DNA of 64,000 nucleotides from Lithodes maja (taxonomy: Eukaryota > Arthropoda > Malacostraca > Decapoda > Lithodidae), in the NCBI GenBank assembly GCA_037953745.1, contig JBAKBP010001426.1, positions 62,001 through 126,000 of the forward strand, written 5' to 3'. Within the stretch, counting starts at the first letter, position 1; each line of letters begins with the position of its first letter. The translations under genes were made by a program, and so were the position numbers. Shown here one piece after another: positions 1-9,954 of this stretch. The notes beneath the pieces were generated by a model. The model saw only the letters and a program-made list of their open reading frames with translations, did no database searches and was not told where the DNA came from.

Positions 1-8
1 TTGTTGTA

Positions 9-325
9 CAGTAGGGTCTCACATAAAACGAGTTTATGGTCGATAAACGAGGGCGTTTTATTCGATTTAGTTTTATGTGAACACAGCATTTTGGTGGCGC
101 AATATCGTCAATGTTCATTGTAAGCGAAAATTTTCGTACAAAGCGAACGATATTTCGTACGTTTTGTACGATATTTCGGCGCTCTATATGAAAACTCCTC
201 GGATTTACCCCACTTTGGCGGCGTACTCGTTTTATGTGATCACATTCGTTCTGATCGAAAATTAAATATTAATGTTTTAATCGAGACTCGTTTTATGCGA
301 ACACGTTTTATGCGGGACCCTACTG
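9..325. mobile_element. Tigger/pogo-like MITE (317 bp)
   Basis: The element is bounded by TA at 7-8 and 326-327 and begins CAGTAGGGTC and ends GACCCTACTG, an inverted pair that continues inward (CATAAAACG.. / ..CGTTTTATG). The TA target duplication and CAGT..ACTG ends are those of the pogo/Tigger branch of Tc1/mariner. No transposase is encoded, so it must be mobilised in trans. It is the leftmost of three such elements in the window. Confidence 0.8.
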
Positions 326-340
326 TACTTTGTCGTGTAC

Positions 341-1162
341 GGTGGCGCTAATAAGTCATGTCCCAGCTGTCATTACGTTTGGCTCGCTCTGTGCTGTATT
401 AATGCGTGTCAAATGTTGAATAGGGTGGGTAAGTGTAGGAACATGTTTGTATATATTACTCGATATGAAGAAATGAAGCTTAGATGTTCTATCTATCTAT
501 TGCCTGACGCCGTGATCCCCGAAGGGGTGGCCACGAACGAACCGCCCCCATGCACCTCTGTCCCCAGTCAGTCGACGCCCCTCCCTCCAACCAGCACCGG
601 CTTCGTTCATGTACTTCCTCACTCCATCCTTCCACCTCTCCCTCTCTGTCCCTCCACCTCGCTCTCCTACACCCTCTTAGTCATTCTCTCGCTTTCCATA
701 CGTTCCATATGGCCGAACCATCTCAAGTTGTTCCTTTTCACACTTTCCAGCACATCTACCTCCACACCACACCTCCTTCTTACTTCCTCATTAGTCTGTC
801 TATCCCTCCATGTAACTCCGCACGCACTCCTTAAGTAATTCATTTCCACTGCTCTCACTTTTGGTCTGAGTCTCTCAACCAACGTCCATGCTTCGCTTCC
901 GTAAGTCAGTGTCGGGATTACCACTGTCATGCAAGGACTTCTTCACTTCCATACTGACCACCCTATTTCTTGTTACTGCTTTTAGCATTCCTACAACCCT
1001 CTTCCCCTGTTGTACCCTCTCCCGAACTTCTTCATCCATAGTCCCATCTTTACTCAACACACTGCCCAGATACTTAAAAGAGTTGAGCTTAGAGCTTAGA
1101 TGTTGCTGATACCAATTATTGATCAAAATATACTTGGTGTCGAGACATGACTTATTAGTGCG
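341..1162. mobile_element. Short TIR element carrying a nested RTE fragment
   Basis: A 19-bp direct repeat (322-340 and 1163-1181, beginning ACTGTACTTTG) flanks this segment. Its ends are imperfect inverted repeats sharing AATAAGTCATGTC. The RTE-B fragment at 489-1093 sits inside with its own 11-bp duplication GCTTAGATGTT (478-488, 1094-1104). Without that fragment the outer element is about 215 bp. I cannot assign a superfamily; a 19-bp repeat is long for a DNA transposon. Confidence 0.5.
489..1093 (-). pseudogene. 5'-truncated RTE-B LINE fragment (3' end of RT ORF)
   Basis: The minus strand encodes the C-terminal part of an RTE-type reverse transcriptase, including the YGSEAWT, RAVEMNYLR, NEEVRRRCGV and RWFGHMERM motifs typical of RTE/BovB-type proteins. 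The fragment ends in a GATA repeat tail at its left edge, as RTE insertions usually end in a short tandem repeat. Compared with the better copy at 57606-58441 it has lost 2 nt near 920 (ACAC to AC), which breaks the frame, and a short block near 650. The 11-bp target duplication shows this is a target-primed insertion. It is a dead copy. Confidence 0.85.
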
Positions 1163-1181
1163 ACTGTACTTTGTCGTGTAC

Positions 1182-1749
1182 TATTATGCATTTCTATGGT
1201 TGGAGTTTACTTGTGAATATTTTGATTGTATTGTTCTTTGCTTGGGTACTTTATATATTGGTTAGACACTTATGTTTTTCAGTATGGCTTGATTTGAGTA
1301 GTTTGCTTTGTCATTGGAACTCACTCCCAAAATCAGTATTTCCCTGTTCTTATGACTTCAATTGCTCCGTGTGTCCTGGCATTTTGGTTCGAACGTCTAT
1401 TGATTTTGGCCCTGTCACACTTTCAACTCTGAGGAAGACACTCGCTACAGGCAGTTTTGCCTTTTGTCTCCCTCACTCACATAGAAAAAAACAAATAAGT
1501 TTTGCTTGTGTATGGGTATATATTTGATGGGTTCTTGTTTGCTTGAATAGTTTACTTTGATATTTTCTCTACTTTTGAAATGCCTCCTGTTGTTGCTCCC
1601 TTTTCTTTGCTTGTCAGTTTTTTAGTTTTATCAATTGTTATGTTTGGATATTATGTTAGTTTCCTGAATGTTTAGCGTTATGTTGCTTTTGTTGTTTATC
1701 TTATATAGTTTGCTTAACCCCTTCATGATTGACACATCTTGACAGTACA
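1182..1749. other. AT-rich stretch, no gene recognised
   Basis: An open frame of about 118 codons (1171-1527, plus) exists but has no family motif, and its composition looks like translated AT-rich DNA. No exon, RNA gene or clear repeat boundary was seen here. Confidence 0.4.
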
Positions 1750-1973
1750 GTAACTTGGCTATCATTGTACATTGTTTTTGTCCGTTAACCCTTTGAGTAC
1801 CAGAAGTAACTTGGCTCTCATTTTACATTGTTTTTGTCCGTTAACCCTTTGAGTACCAGAAGTAACTTGGCTATCATTGTACATTGTTTTTGTCCATTAA
1901 CCCTTTGAGTACCAGAAGTAACTTGGCTATCATTTTGCATTGTTTTTGTCCGTTAACCCTTTGAGTACCAGCG
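1750..1973. repeat. 56-bp tandem repeat, 4 copies
   Basis: Four head-to-tail units start at 1750, 1806, 1862 and 1918. Each contains GTAACTTGGCT near the start and CCCTTTGAGTACCAG near the end, with only a few substitutions. The array lies just beyond the 3' end of the LINE at 2020-5994. Confidence 0.9.
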
Positions 1974-2019
1974 ATGTGTGCTAGATTTGTATTGTGGCTA
2001 TATTTTGACGATTGGTGGT

Positions 2020-5000
2020 TGTTGTTGTTGTTGTTGTTCCCTAAGCTGCCTGGCCGAACAGCCCCGAGTCCCTGAGGAAGGCCACGGCCACGATCGGGCT
2101 TTCCCACAGAGCTCTCATTGAGTGTAGGTTGTGTTGTTGGCGTAAGTGGTTGTGTGAAATGCAGTCTTCTATGATGTGTTTAATGGTATGGGGTGCTGTG
2201 TTACATCCCGGGCAGGCGTCGACAACGGAGTCATCCAGTCTCTTCTGATAGCTCAGGAGAGCTGGATGGTGTCCGCATCTCAGCCTGGCCAGGTGGACTC
2301 TGTCCTCGCGAGGGAGGGAGGATTCGGAAGGATGGATTTCGGGAGGTCGTGCATGCAGCTGCGTGTTGTCTGTGAGTGAGTGGATGGATTGGCGAGAGAT
2401 ATGAGTATGGATGTGCTTCTGGAAGTTGGTTCGGGGTGGGCAGGGAGGGAGAGAGGACAATAATTGTGTGTGATACCGTGTGCTGGGTGTTGTTTTGATA
2501 TTTCTTGGTGTCTGTGGGTGTGTTGCCATGTAGTTTAGTGGGTGGTCTTGGTTCGTGGAGGCTGCTGCCAGGAATTGAGTGCCTCTCATGTCCAGATGGT
2601 CTTTGACTTTGAGGATTTTGGTTTCTTGATGTAGATGATCTGTGGGTGCAGTAGCTGTGCAGCCTGTAATGATCTTCAGGGCTTTGTTTTGAATCGTCTG
2701 TAAGGTCTTATGATGTGTTTCAGCTAGGTTAGAAGCCCAGGCTGGGCTTGCGTATTCCATTACTGATCTTATGTATTGTTTATATACTGTGGTGGTAGTT
2801 TCTTTGTTGTGTCCAAATTTTGTGTGAGCAAGTGACCTGAGGGCGTTAAGTCTGGGTGTCAGTTTCTTTTTAATGTTTGTGGTGTGCTGTTTGAATGTCA
2901 TATGAGTATCATATGTTACTCCTAGGATTTTGGGTGTGTGTGTATGTGTTAGGGGTGTGTTGTTTATGGTGAGTTGAGGGATGTATTCGTGTTCACCTGT
3001 CCAGCTTGTGAGCAGGGTTGCGGTGGATTTGGCTGGGGCTAGATTAAGTCTGTTTGTAGTGCACCAGCCATGTAGTGTGTTGAGATAGGGTTGAAGGAGA
3101 TCTGTTGCTCTTCTTGGGTCATGGTGTGTGCATGTGAGTGTTATGTCATCTGCATAGGAGGCTAAGTTTATTTGGGGAGTATTGGGTGTAGTTATATCGT
3201 GCATGTACAGATTGAAGAGTGCGGGCGATAGGACGGATCCTTGTGGGACTCCGTTTGGAAAGTTTCTGATTTTTGATGACTGACCGGCAAAAGATACGTG
3301 TGCACATCTGCCTGCTAGGAAGTTGGCCAGCCACCTTTTTGTGTTGTTGTGCATGTTTGTGTTGTAGATTTTGTTTGTTAGGTTGTGGCGGGGGATGGCA
3401 TCGAAGGCTTTACTAATGTCGAGTGTGGCTAATAGTGATCTGTGTGGTGGTCTAGCTGAGTTGATGCCGTCAAAAGCTCTTTGTGTAAGGTCTGTGAGAA
3501 GAGTGTTTGTGGAGTGCAGTGGTCTAAAGCCATGTTGTGTTGGAGCTAGGGGTAGGTCGGGTGTAATTAGTTGTAATACTAGGCGTTCCATGACTTTGGA
3601 GGGGGAGCAAAGGAGTGTGATGGGGCGGTGCGAGGAGGGTAGCGTGGGGTCTTTGTTGGGTTTGGGGAATGTGATGATGATACCATGCTTCCAAATGTCT
3701 GGTATTGTGTTGTGTGAATAGCTGTAGTTTGATATGTTAGTGAGTGTTTGTATGCCTTGTGGTCCCAGGTGTCTGAGGTGTATGTTGCTTATGTTGTCTA
3801 GGCCACAGGCGGGTGAGTGCTTGAGATTGTTGATGATATGCTTTGTCTGGTGATTGGTGAAGGGTGTATAGTCAGGGTCTGTGGGGAATTGTCTCTTACG
3901 TCGGATGACACGTCGGTCGTCTTTGTGAGGTTTTAGGTGGCTGACATGTGAGAAGTGATTGATGAGAGTGTTTGCTTGTTGTTTACATGAAGGAGTAGAG
4001 TCTGTTGTTGTGATTGCAGCATGTGATTGTGTTGTGTTGCTGTTGGAAAGTGTGATGCTGTTTAGTGTTTTGTAGAGTTTTTTGGGGTTTGTTTTGTGAT
4101 CAAGTGTTTGTAGGAAGTTATTCCAATTTAGTTTTTGTTGTTCTTGTATTTTGTTGTTAGTTTGGGTGTTGAGTGCTTGAATTTGTTGTGTGATGTCTTG
4201 TGTGTGGGGTGCTGGGGAGTGTTTCAGTGTGTCGCGTTGTCTGATGAGGTTTTGAATTTCTGGTGTGAAGTTGGGGTTGTGTCTTTTTCTGTTACCTCTT
4301 GGAATGTGTTTCTTGTCAGCGTTTTGGATAGTTTTATTGAGTATGTGTACAGCATTGTTGATGTTAGTGATGGGTGTACTGTTTAGAGTTGTGAAGTGTT
4401 GTTCTGTCTCATTTGTAAATGCTTCCCAGTTAGCTCTTTTATAATTGGTGTATGTGTGTTTGTGGCTAGCTGGGGTGAGTCTGGTTTTGGTGGTGATAAT
4501 GATCGGGAGGTGGTCAGAGCCTAAGGTACTGACCACCCTCCAGGATGTTGTGGGGGCGAGTTCTGGGGAGCAAAAGGTGATGTCTGGAGATGATGGGTTA
4601 TAGAGGGCTTGGTGAGGAATATGGGTATGTTGATGGATGTCGTTAAGGATGATGAGGTTATCTGTTTGGTTTTGTAGTACCAGCCCTCTGTCTGTGTCGG
4701 GGTTGTCGACAAACCAGGCCGACGTCTTGGCGTTGAAGTCACCACCCAGGATGATGTGTGGGGTGTTTGTGATGTGTTGTAAGTGTGGTCTGTATATATT
4801 TGGTACTGTAGGGGATGTTTGGGGAGGGATGTATGTGTTTATGATGGTTATGTTGGATTTGTTGCCAGTGCGTATTTTAATTGATTGTATTTCTGTTGTG
4901 TTATCATTTGGGGGGAGGAGGGATTTGGTTTGTACACTGGTTACTATGTATGATATTTCATTGTGTACCAGGGTGATGAGTCCACCGCCCCCGCCGACAG

Positions 5001-5994
5001 CCCGGTCTTGTCTGATGGTGGTGAAATTATGAAATGTGGGTGTTTTTTGTGATGTGCGGAGTTTTGTTTCTTGTAAGATGGCAATGTGTATGTTGTGTTG
5101 TTTGATGAAGTGTGAGAGTTCGTGTTTCTTTGTGTTAATGCCATCTATGTTCAATTGGAGAATGTTAATGTTATGTGCACGATGTATGTTGGGTGCTGCT
5201 GCACGAGGATGGGGTGGGGGTGAGGGAGGGGCTGGAGGTTGGGATGGGTGAGGTGGGGGTGGGGATTGGGGAGCAGGAGATGGGGGTTGGAATGGATTAG
5301 GATGGGGTGTGGTGTGTTGAGTTGAGGATGTGGATGGTATGGGAAGGTTAGGTGGGTTAGGGAGGAGAGGTGGACGGGTTTTAGGGGGGGGAGTGGATGA
5401 TATGGGAAGGCTAGGTGGGTTGGGGAGGAGAGGTGGACGGGTTTTAGGTGAGGGATTTGACTGGGAGAGGGAGGGGCATGAGGAACAGGTCCAGGTGTTC
5501 ATGTAGTGTTTCTTGGAGGCAAGTGTTGTACAGGTGAAGTGGGTCCAGTTCCTGCATGAATTGCAGAGAACTGAACCCTTAGTGTGGCGACTCGAGGTGA
5601 TGGGTTTTGAGCAAGTTGGACATATGTATGTGTACGTGGGTCCTGGGTTGCTCTCAATGTCTCCGGCTAGAAGAAGTCTTCGAGAAATGACAGCCGGAGA
5701 GTCATTTCTCGGTGTAGGAAAAACTGTGTGATGTGTGTGTGTGGTGTGAGAGGTGTGGAAATTCCCGGCGCGACCGAAGCCACTCCAAGGACCCGTGCCC
5801 CCAGGGGGGGGGGGGGGGGCAGGGGATAGTTGTGGCGGTTTGGCTCCCGAAACTGCTCCCCGCGGCCGGCATCCGGTTGTCCTCCACTGGTCGATTGATC
5901 TTGTCTCCGGCCGTGGAGGGTCGGCAGCCATCCGCGGTTGGCAGCTCCGGGAGGTGGTCCCACGGCGTAGACGCCGCCACATCAGGACCTAGAG
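2020..5994 (-). mobile_element. Complete non-LTR retrotransposon with 2A peptide (2A-LINE-1)
   Basis: The element runs right to left, from about 5994, where similarity to an RTE copy begins, to an (AAC)n tail written as GTT repeats at 2020-2038. Nearly the whole length is one ORF. I see no target duplication. Its last about 40 bp, the stretch encoding GLFGQAA plus the AAC tail, are shared with the SINE copies at 9149, 24825, 56786 and 63693. A decayed second copy lies at 54715-56430 in the same orientation. Confidence 0.88.
2041..5982 (-). CDS. LINE polyprotein: 2A-like peptide, PHD-like finger, APE endonuclease, reverse transcriptase
   Basis: This 1313-residue ORF encodes the retrotransposition enzyme of 2A-LINE-1. 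Residues 1-100 are Pro/Arg-rich. Residues about 101-115 read RRLLLAGDIESNPGP, a match to the 2A consensus D(V/I)ExNPGP, where the ribosome skips the Gly-Pro bond, so the downstream enzyme would begin with Pro115. A Cys/His-rich PHD-like finger follows directly (about 120-168). After a Pro-rich linker comes an APE-type endonuclease (about 270-500; QLNIDG, QETKL, GGDFNAK, SDHLPI), then reverse transcriptase with GVPQGSVLSP and YADD (about 941). The C-terminal RLRCGHHPALLSY and CPGC..H..C motifs resemble I/Jockey-group tails; I see no RNase H. The ORF has no internal stop, so it may be functional. Clade assignment is uncertain. Confidence 0.9.
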   Translation of the reverse strand: MWRRLRRGTTSRSCQPRMAADPPRPETRSIDQWRTTGCRPRGAVSGAKPPQLSPAPPPPPGGTGPWSGFGRAGNFHTSHTTHTHHTVFPTPRNDSPAVISRRLLLAGDIESNPGPTYTYICPTCSKPITSSRHTKGSVLCNSCRNWTHFTCTTLASKKHYMNTWTCSSCPSLSQSNPSPKTRPPLLPNPPSLPISSTPPPKTRPPLLPNPPNLPIPSTSSTQHTTPHPNPFQPPSPAPQSPPPPHPSQPPAPPSPPPHPRAAAPNIHRAHNINILQLNIDGINTKKHELSHFIKQHNIHIAILQETKLRTSQKTPTFHNFTTIRQDRAVGGGGGLITLVHNEISYIVTSVQTKSLLPPNDNTTEIQSIKIRTGNKSNITIINTYIPPQTSPTVPNIYRPHLQHITNTPHIILGGDFNAKTSAWFVDNPDTDRGLVLQNQTDNLIILNDIHQHTHIPHQALYNPSSPDITFCSPELAPTTSWRVVSTLGSDHLPIIITTKTRLTPASHKHTYTNYKRANWEAFTNETEQHFTTLNSTPITNINNAVHILNKTIQNADKKHIPRGNRKRHNPNFTPEIQNLIRQRDTLKHSPAPHTQDITQQIQALNTQTNNKIQEQQKLNWNNFLQTLDHKTNPKKLYKTLNSITLSNSNTTQSHAAITTTDSTPSCKQQANTLINHFSHVSHLKPHKDDRRVIRRKRQFPTDPDYTPFTNHQTKHIINNLKHSPACGLDNISNIHLRHLGPQGIQTLTNISNYSYSHNTIPDIWKHGIIITFPKPNKDPTLPSSHRPITLLCSPSKVMERLVLQLITPDLPLAPTQHGFRPLHSTNTLLTDLTQRAFDGINSARPPHRSLLATLDISKAFDAIPRHNLTNKIYNTNMHNNTKRWLANFLAGRCAHVSFAGQSSKIRNFPNGVPQGSVLSPALFNLYMHDITTPNTPQINLASYADDITLTCTHHDPRRATDLLQPYLNTLHGWCTTNRLNLAPAKSTATLLTSWTGEHEYIPQLTINNTPLTHTHTPKILGVTYDTHMTFKQHTTNIKKKLTPRLNALRSLAHTKFGHNKETTTTVYKQYIRSVMEYASPAWASNLAETHHKTLQTIQNKALKIITGCTATAPTDHLHQETKILKVKDHLDMRGTQFLAAASTNQDHPLNYMATHPQTPRNIKTTPSTRYHTQLLSSLPPCPPRTNFQKHIHTHISRQSIHSLTDNTQLHARPPEIHPSESSLPREDRVHLARLRCGHHPALLSYQKRLDDSVVDACPGCNTAPHTIKHIIEDCISHNHLRQQHNLHSMRALWESPIVAVAFLRDSGLFGQAA

Positions 5995-7419
5995 TAGGTA
6001 ACAGAGACTACAGAAGATAACGGATGACAAAATAGGCGAGGAACAGGGAGGTTTCAGAAAGGGCAGGGGCTGCGTTGACCAGATAGCCTCAATGCGATTG
6101 TTGGTAGAGAAGTATCTGGCCAAGAACAGAAAACTCTATGCAGCATTCATGGATTGGAAAAGCCTACGACAAAGTAGACTGGGAGGGTCTGTGGGATGTG
6201 TTAACAGTATATGGTGTGGGAGGAAAGTTGCTAATGGCAGTAAAATCTTTATAGGAATGCAATGGCAAATGTGAAGGTAGGAGACAAGTTAAGTGAAAGT
6301 TTTGAGGTCAATGTAGGAGTAAGACAGGGATGTCATGTCAGCTTGGTTGTTCAATATATACTGTACATAGATGGAGTGATTAGAGAATGTAGGGCGGGAT
6401 CAATGGGTGTAGGAGCTAGACTGGAATCAGAGGAAAGAGCATGGAAGATTTTAACATGCCTACATGCGGACGATGCAGTCCTGTTGGCGGAAAATGCGGA
6501 AGAACTTCAGAGTGGTCACTGACTTTGACAGAGTATGTGAAAAGAGAAAGTTAAAGGTCAATGTAGGGAAATGTAAGGTAATGGTGTTTGAGAGAAGAAT
6601 GCATGAAACCATAGATTTTAAGGAAAAATATAGAATCAAGAAAGAACATGAGAAAATTTGTAAAATAAAAATGAAAAATTAAGTACTGTACTGGAAGAGG
6701 TTGAAAGTTTCAAGTATTTGGGAGCTGTACTATGCAAATATGGTAAAATGGAGAGCGAGATAAAAGAGAGAAAGGTGATTGGAGAACTTGATAGTATTCT
6801 CAAAGGAAGAATGGTTAGTCAGGAAGTCAAAAAGTCACTGAGAAACAGTGTGCTGCTCCCAACACTCTCGTATGGAATTAAAATGTAAAACTTGCAAACT
6901 AAACAAACCAGAACTGGGACAAAGACAATATAAAGTCCAATTAAAGTGAGACATGGACAGCAAGTGACGAGGACCTCTCCAAACTGAGAGCTGTGGAAAT
7001 GCGCTTTTTCAGAATCGCAGCTGGTGTGAATAGGCTAGATGGGACAAGTATAGGGAAGTGTACGAGTCCTTTGGAATGGAAGAGCAGGCTTTGGGCATTG
7101 ATTGTGGTGTGGTTGAGTGGATAAAGAGAAGTACTTTGAGGTGGTATGGTCATGTTCAGAGAATGGATGAAGACAGAATGCCAAGAAAGATATATGGGAG
7201 TCAGGTGAGTGGAACCGCTAGTAGGGGAAGACCACCTACGGTATGGGAAAAGAAGGTGGAAAAATATATTGAAGAAAAACTTCCACATAGTGGAAGGGGC
7301 ATTGTGGCACGGGCAAAGGAGGCATGTCTTGACAAAGTAGCCTGGAGACGTTTCTGTCATGGCCATCCTCTAGCGGGGGTTTCCCAGGGGGAAACAAGGC
7401 GTCGGAGATGATGATGATG
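5995..7419 (+). pseudogene. 5'-truncated, frameshifted RTE-A LINE copy
   Basis: This aligns closely with the RT half of RTE-A at 48190-49548 and ends in a GATGATGATGA tail. The frame is broken by small indels, including two 5-bp CTGTA insertions (6359-6365, 6684-6690), deletions near 6330 and 6770, and a 71-bp insertion of the R3 repeat end at 6877-6947. RT motifs survive in pieces: the YADD region is altered to HADDAVLLAEN near 6465, and the C-terminal RWYGHVQRM segment is still open at 7058-7411. It is clearly non-functional. Confidence 0.88.
6877..6947 (-). repeat. 71-bp end fragment of repeat family R3 inside the RTE copy
   Basis: The intact copy near 49070 reads straight through TATGGAAGCGAGAC. 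Here a block beginning TTAAAATGTAAAACTTGC and ending CCAATTAA interrupts it. The same sequence is the terminus of longer R3 copies (17087-17318, 46860-47137, 59275-59560). Confidence 0.75.
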
Positions 7420-7774
7420 AATACAATCATCTGATAGTTGCCAGAATATAATGATATAGACGTCACCGGTAATGAAGTTAAAAAATATGATTGTTATGAA
7501 AATTACACATCTAGACGGGTAGAATCAACATTAAATATACAAGAAAAACATCTATTGTCAATTGTCAGTCGAAATTCAATATGGTAGGCCTATTAACAAA
7601 CACAAGATGTCTTCCTAAATGTCATACAGTATTAGGACAAGTAGAATCAACATTAAAACAACATAACAAATTTAGTAACTCGTTTCATTGGCTGTTAATT
7701 CAAAAGCAAAGGTAGGGCAGAAATTATGCCTCTCGATTGTACCATACTCACCTTAAAAGACATCTCCTTTTTAA

Positions 7775-7986
7775 CCTATGCAGTACCAGTTCCCTCTTTT
7801 TAATTTTATTCTGGCTACTAATAGACAATTTTATTCAGTTTCAAAAGGGCCTCCAGCAATTAAAAGGCTTCGAACAATCTCACTTAACCCTTTGTACTGC
7901 CGCAGATCCTTCTTAAACTGCACAAAATCGTCTAAATATACTGTAGCTAGAATAAAATTAAAAAGAAGTCGCTGATACAGAACGAG
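7775..7986. mobile_element. TTAA-flanked MITE, family R2
   Basis: TTAA lies at 7771-7774 and 7987-7990. The ends are inverted repeats, and inner arms pair (TTTTAATTTTATTCTGGCTA against TAGCTAGAATAAAATTAAAA). The TTAA target indicates mobilisation by a piggyBac-type transposase. This copy carries an extra CTGTA at 7939-7945 compared with the copy at 23186-23392. Confidence 0.7.
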
Positions 7987-8160
7987 TTAACATATTTGCA
8001 ATTTGTAAAAGTGAAACTATATTAAAAGCATTCATTATCAAATTCTCTGCAATGAATTATCTTGATCATAGAGGGATATTTAATGGGCACAAATTAAAAT
8101 ATATAATGTCTGAAAAGCCAAAAAAAATACATTAGCAGCAACAATGCAACATGTACTTAA

Positions 8161-8934
8161 CCCTTTTTTTACCGGTGACATATTTTCATTTTATTTCAGC
8201 TATATTTAGACGATGTTATGAAGCTTAGGAAGGACATATGGTAGCTTAATAATAATAATAATAATAAGCATGTTACTTATTTCTCATAAGCGCCAATTTT
8301 TCCGAAGAATTCACTAGCGCTCGGAAAGAGAAAGAAAAAAGAACAAAATCAATGCATCAAAAGAAGGCTTATATACAACACACATTTAACAATCACTAGC
8401 AGTGGCAAAACAGCCTAAACTCTATAGCCATCTGTCATGACACCTCTCTCAAGATCATAGCTTCTCTCAAAGAGAAAAGTCTTAAGTTGTCTCTTGAAGC
8501 ATTCAACAGAACTCTGTTGTCTCATGGACAGCGGCAACCTGTTATACAACCTCGGAGCCATGTAGGAGATAGACCTCTCAAAGAAAGAAGACTGCTGGAA
8601 AGCCCTTGGTTCATCAAGACGAAAAGGGTCATTGTCATGACGCACAACTACACCATGGTGTGCCGGTGGGCGCCTGAGCAGCTCCACAAGGTACCTAGGC
8701 TCACCAAATTTGAGAACCTTAAAAGTCACCAAACACAACTTAAATTCTATTCTTGCTCTTACTGGCAGCCAGTGCAGTTCTATGTGAAGAGATGTAGTAG
8801 GAGTTATAGGATTAATTGAGATAGTCTGTAGCCTGTTAATGGGTAGATGTCCTTCCTAAGCTGAATAAGATCGTCTCGTAGTGCCGGAATATAATGAAAA
8901 GGACGTCACCGGTACTGAATGGGTTTAAGCCGGT
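8161..8934. mobile_element. R2 MITE split by an L2 LINE fragment
   Basis: TTAA at 8157-8160 and 8935-8938 bound R2-type ends (ACCGGTGAC.. / ..GTCACCGGT). The centre (8247-8808) is an inserted LINE fragment. The remaining halves match other R2 copies, including the CCTTCCTAAGCTGAA segment. Confidence 0.6.
8247..8808 (-). pseudogene. 5'-truncated L2-like LINE fragment
   Basis: The minus strand encodes the last about 107 residues of the same protein as the L2-like element at 51284-54187 (LVTFKVLKFGEPRYL, MAPRLYNRLPLSMRQ, ending GVMTDGYRV), nearly identical. The left edge is a TAA repeat tail, the 3' end of the element. It contains no catalytic domain. Confidence 0.88.
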
Positions 8935-9084
8935 TTCACACGAGCACTTTAGCGGTGGATGTATCGGAGTCACAGTATCAGAGTAAAAAAGTAGCTAAAA
9001 TTGAGTCTACTATCGGATATTTTACTCTTTCATTATGACTGTATTTTGTATCTTAGAGCTACTAATTGTGTAGTCTAAATTAAC

Positions 9085-9500
9085 TGTCTTGATGGTGTAA
9101 TGGTTAGTGTTTAAGATCTGTATGTGGTAACCCAGGTTCAAATCCCGGTTGTTGTTGTTGTTGTTGTTGTTGTTGATGTTCCCCAGACTGCCTGGCTGAA
9201 CAGCCCCAAGGCCCTGAGCAAGGCCAAGGCCATAACCGAGTGCCCCATCAGAACCCTCCCTGCCTACCACAATAAAGCCTGGGTGACCGAAGCCATTCCT
9301 TGGCGGGGAGCTAAGTGCGGAAACGTCCGGGATACCAAAGCCCCACCCAGGGCCCTGTGCCCCTCAGCAATTATGAAGAGAAAGTTGAGGGGAAAAGGGA
9401 AAATGTGACGCCAAGATCACATGCTTTCATTAATTTCATTGGGTGGTGTTTGGTGTTGGGAGTGAAATTAATAAATTAGATTATATACAAATTTACAACA
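9085..9500 (+). mobile_element. tRNA-derived SINE interrupted by another SINE
   Basis: Bases 9090-9148 carry box A-like (GGTGTAATGGTTAG) and box B-like (GGTTCAAATCCC) RNA polymerase III promoter motifs. The body resumes after 9411 with ATCACATGC..ATTAAT..TTGGTGTT. A diverged uninterrupted copy at 63105-63240 shows the same order, supporting one family split here by the AAC-tailed SINE. Confidence 0.55.
9149..9411 (-). mobile_element. AAC-tailed SINE (5'-truncated copy)
   Basis: On the minus strand it ends GGCTGTTCAGCCAGGCAGTCTGG plus an AAC tail, matching the 3' end of 2A-LINE-1. The 5' boundary is GGCGTCACATTTTCCC. It lacks about the first 190 bp present in the copy at 24825-25287. It has no coding capacity and is inserted just after the box B of a tRNA-type SINE. 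Confidence 0.8.
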
Positions 9501-9522
9501 AAATCAATCAAAATAACATGAT

Positions 9523-9850
9523 AACTTGTAGGGGATTCAAGACTGCGATACACATAGCCGATAAACTTGTAGGGGATTCAAGACTCTGATACACATAGCC
9601 GATAAACTTGTAGGGGATTCAAGACTCCGATACACATAGCCGATAAACTTGTAGGGGATTCAAGACTGATACACATAGCCGATAAACTTGTAGGGGATTC
9701 AAGACTCTGATACACATAGCCGATAAACTTGTAGGGGATTCAAGACTCCGATACACATAGCCGATAAACTTGTAGGGGATTCAAGACTCTGATACACATA
9801 GCCGATAAACTTGTAGGGGATTCAAGACTCCGATACACATAGCCGATAAA
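9523..9850. repeat. 41-bp satellite, 8 copies
   Basis: Units begin AACTTGTAGGGGATTCAAGACT and end CATAGCCGATA. Variants alternate CTG and CCG at one site, and the fourth unit is 3 bp shorter. The alternation suggests the array grew by duplicating two-unit blocks. There are no unique spacers, so it is not a CRISPR array. Confidence 0.92.
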
Positions 9851-9954
9851 CTCGCTCATATGACACCAGTTTTACAAACATATAAGGGTAAAAAAAAATA
9901 TGCATTTTTTTATTTTAAACTCAAAAAGCACAAATACCGTACCGGATTTTAGAT

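Noticed and set aside
335..930. Ser/Pro/Leu-rich plus-strand ORFs opposite the RTE-B fragment
   Set aside because: They are the antisense of a coding LINE; the same pattern recurs opposite every RTE-B copy (49366-49866, 57641-57991).
9523..9850. Regularly spaced repeats as a CRISPR array
   Set aside because: Units are contiguous with no unique spacers, and the context is eukaryotic; this is a satellite.
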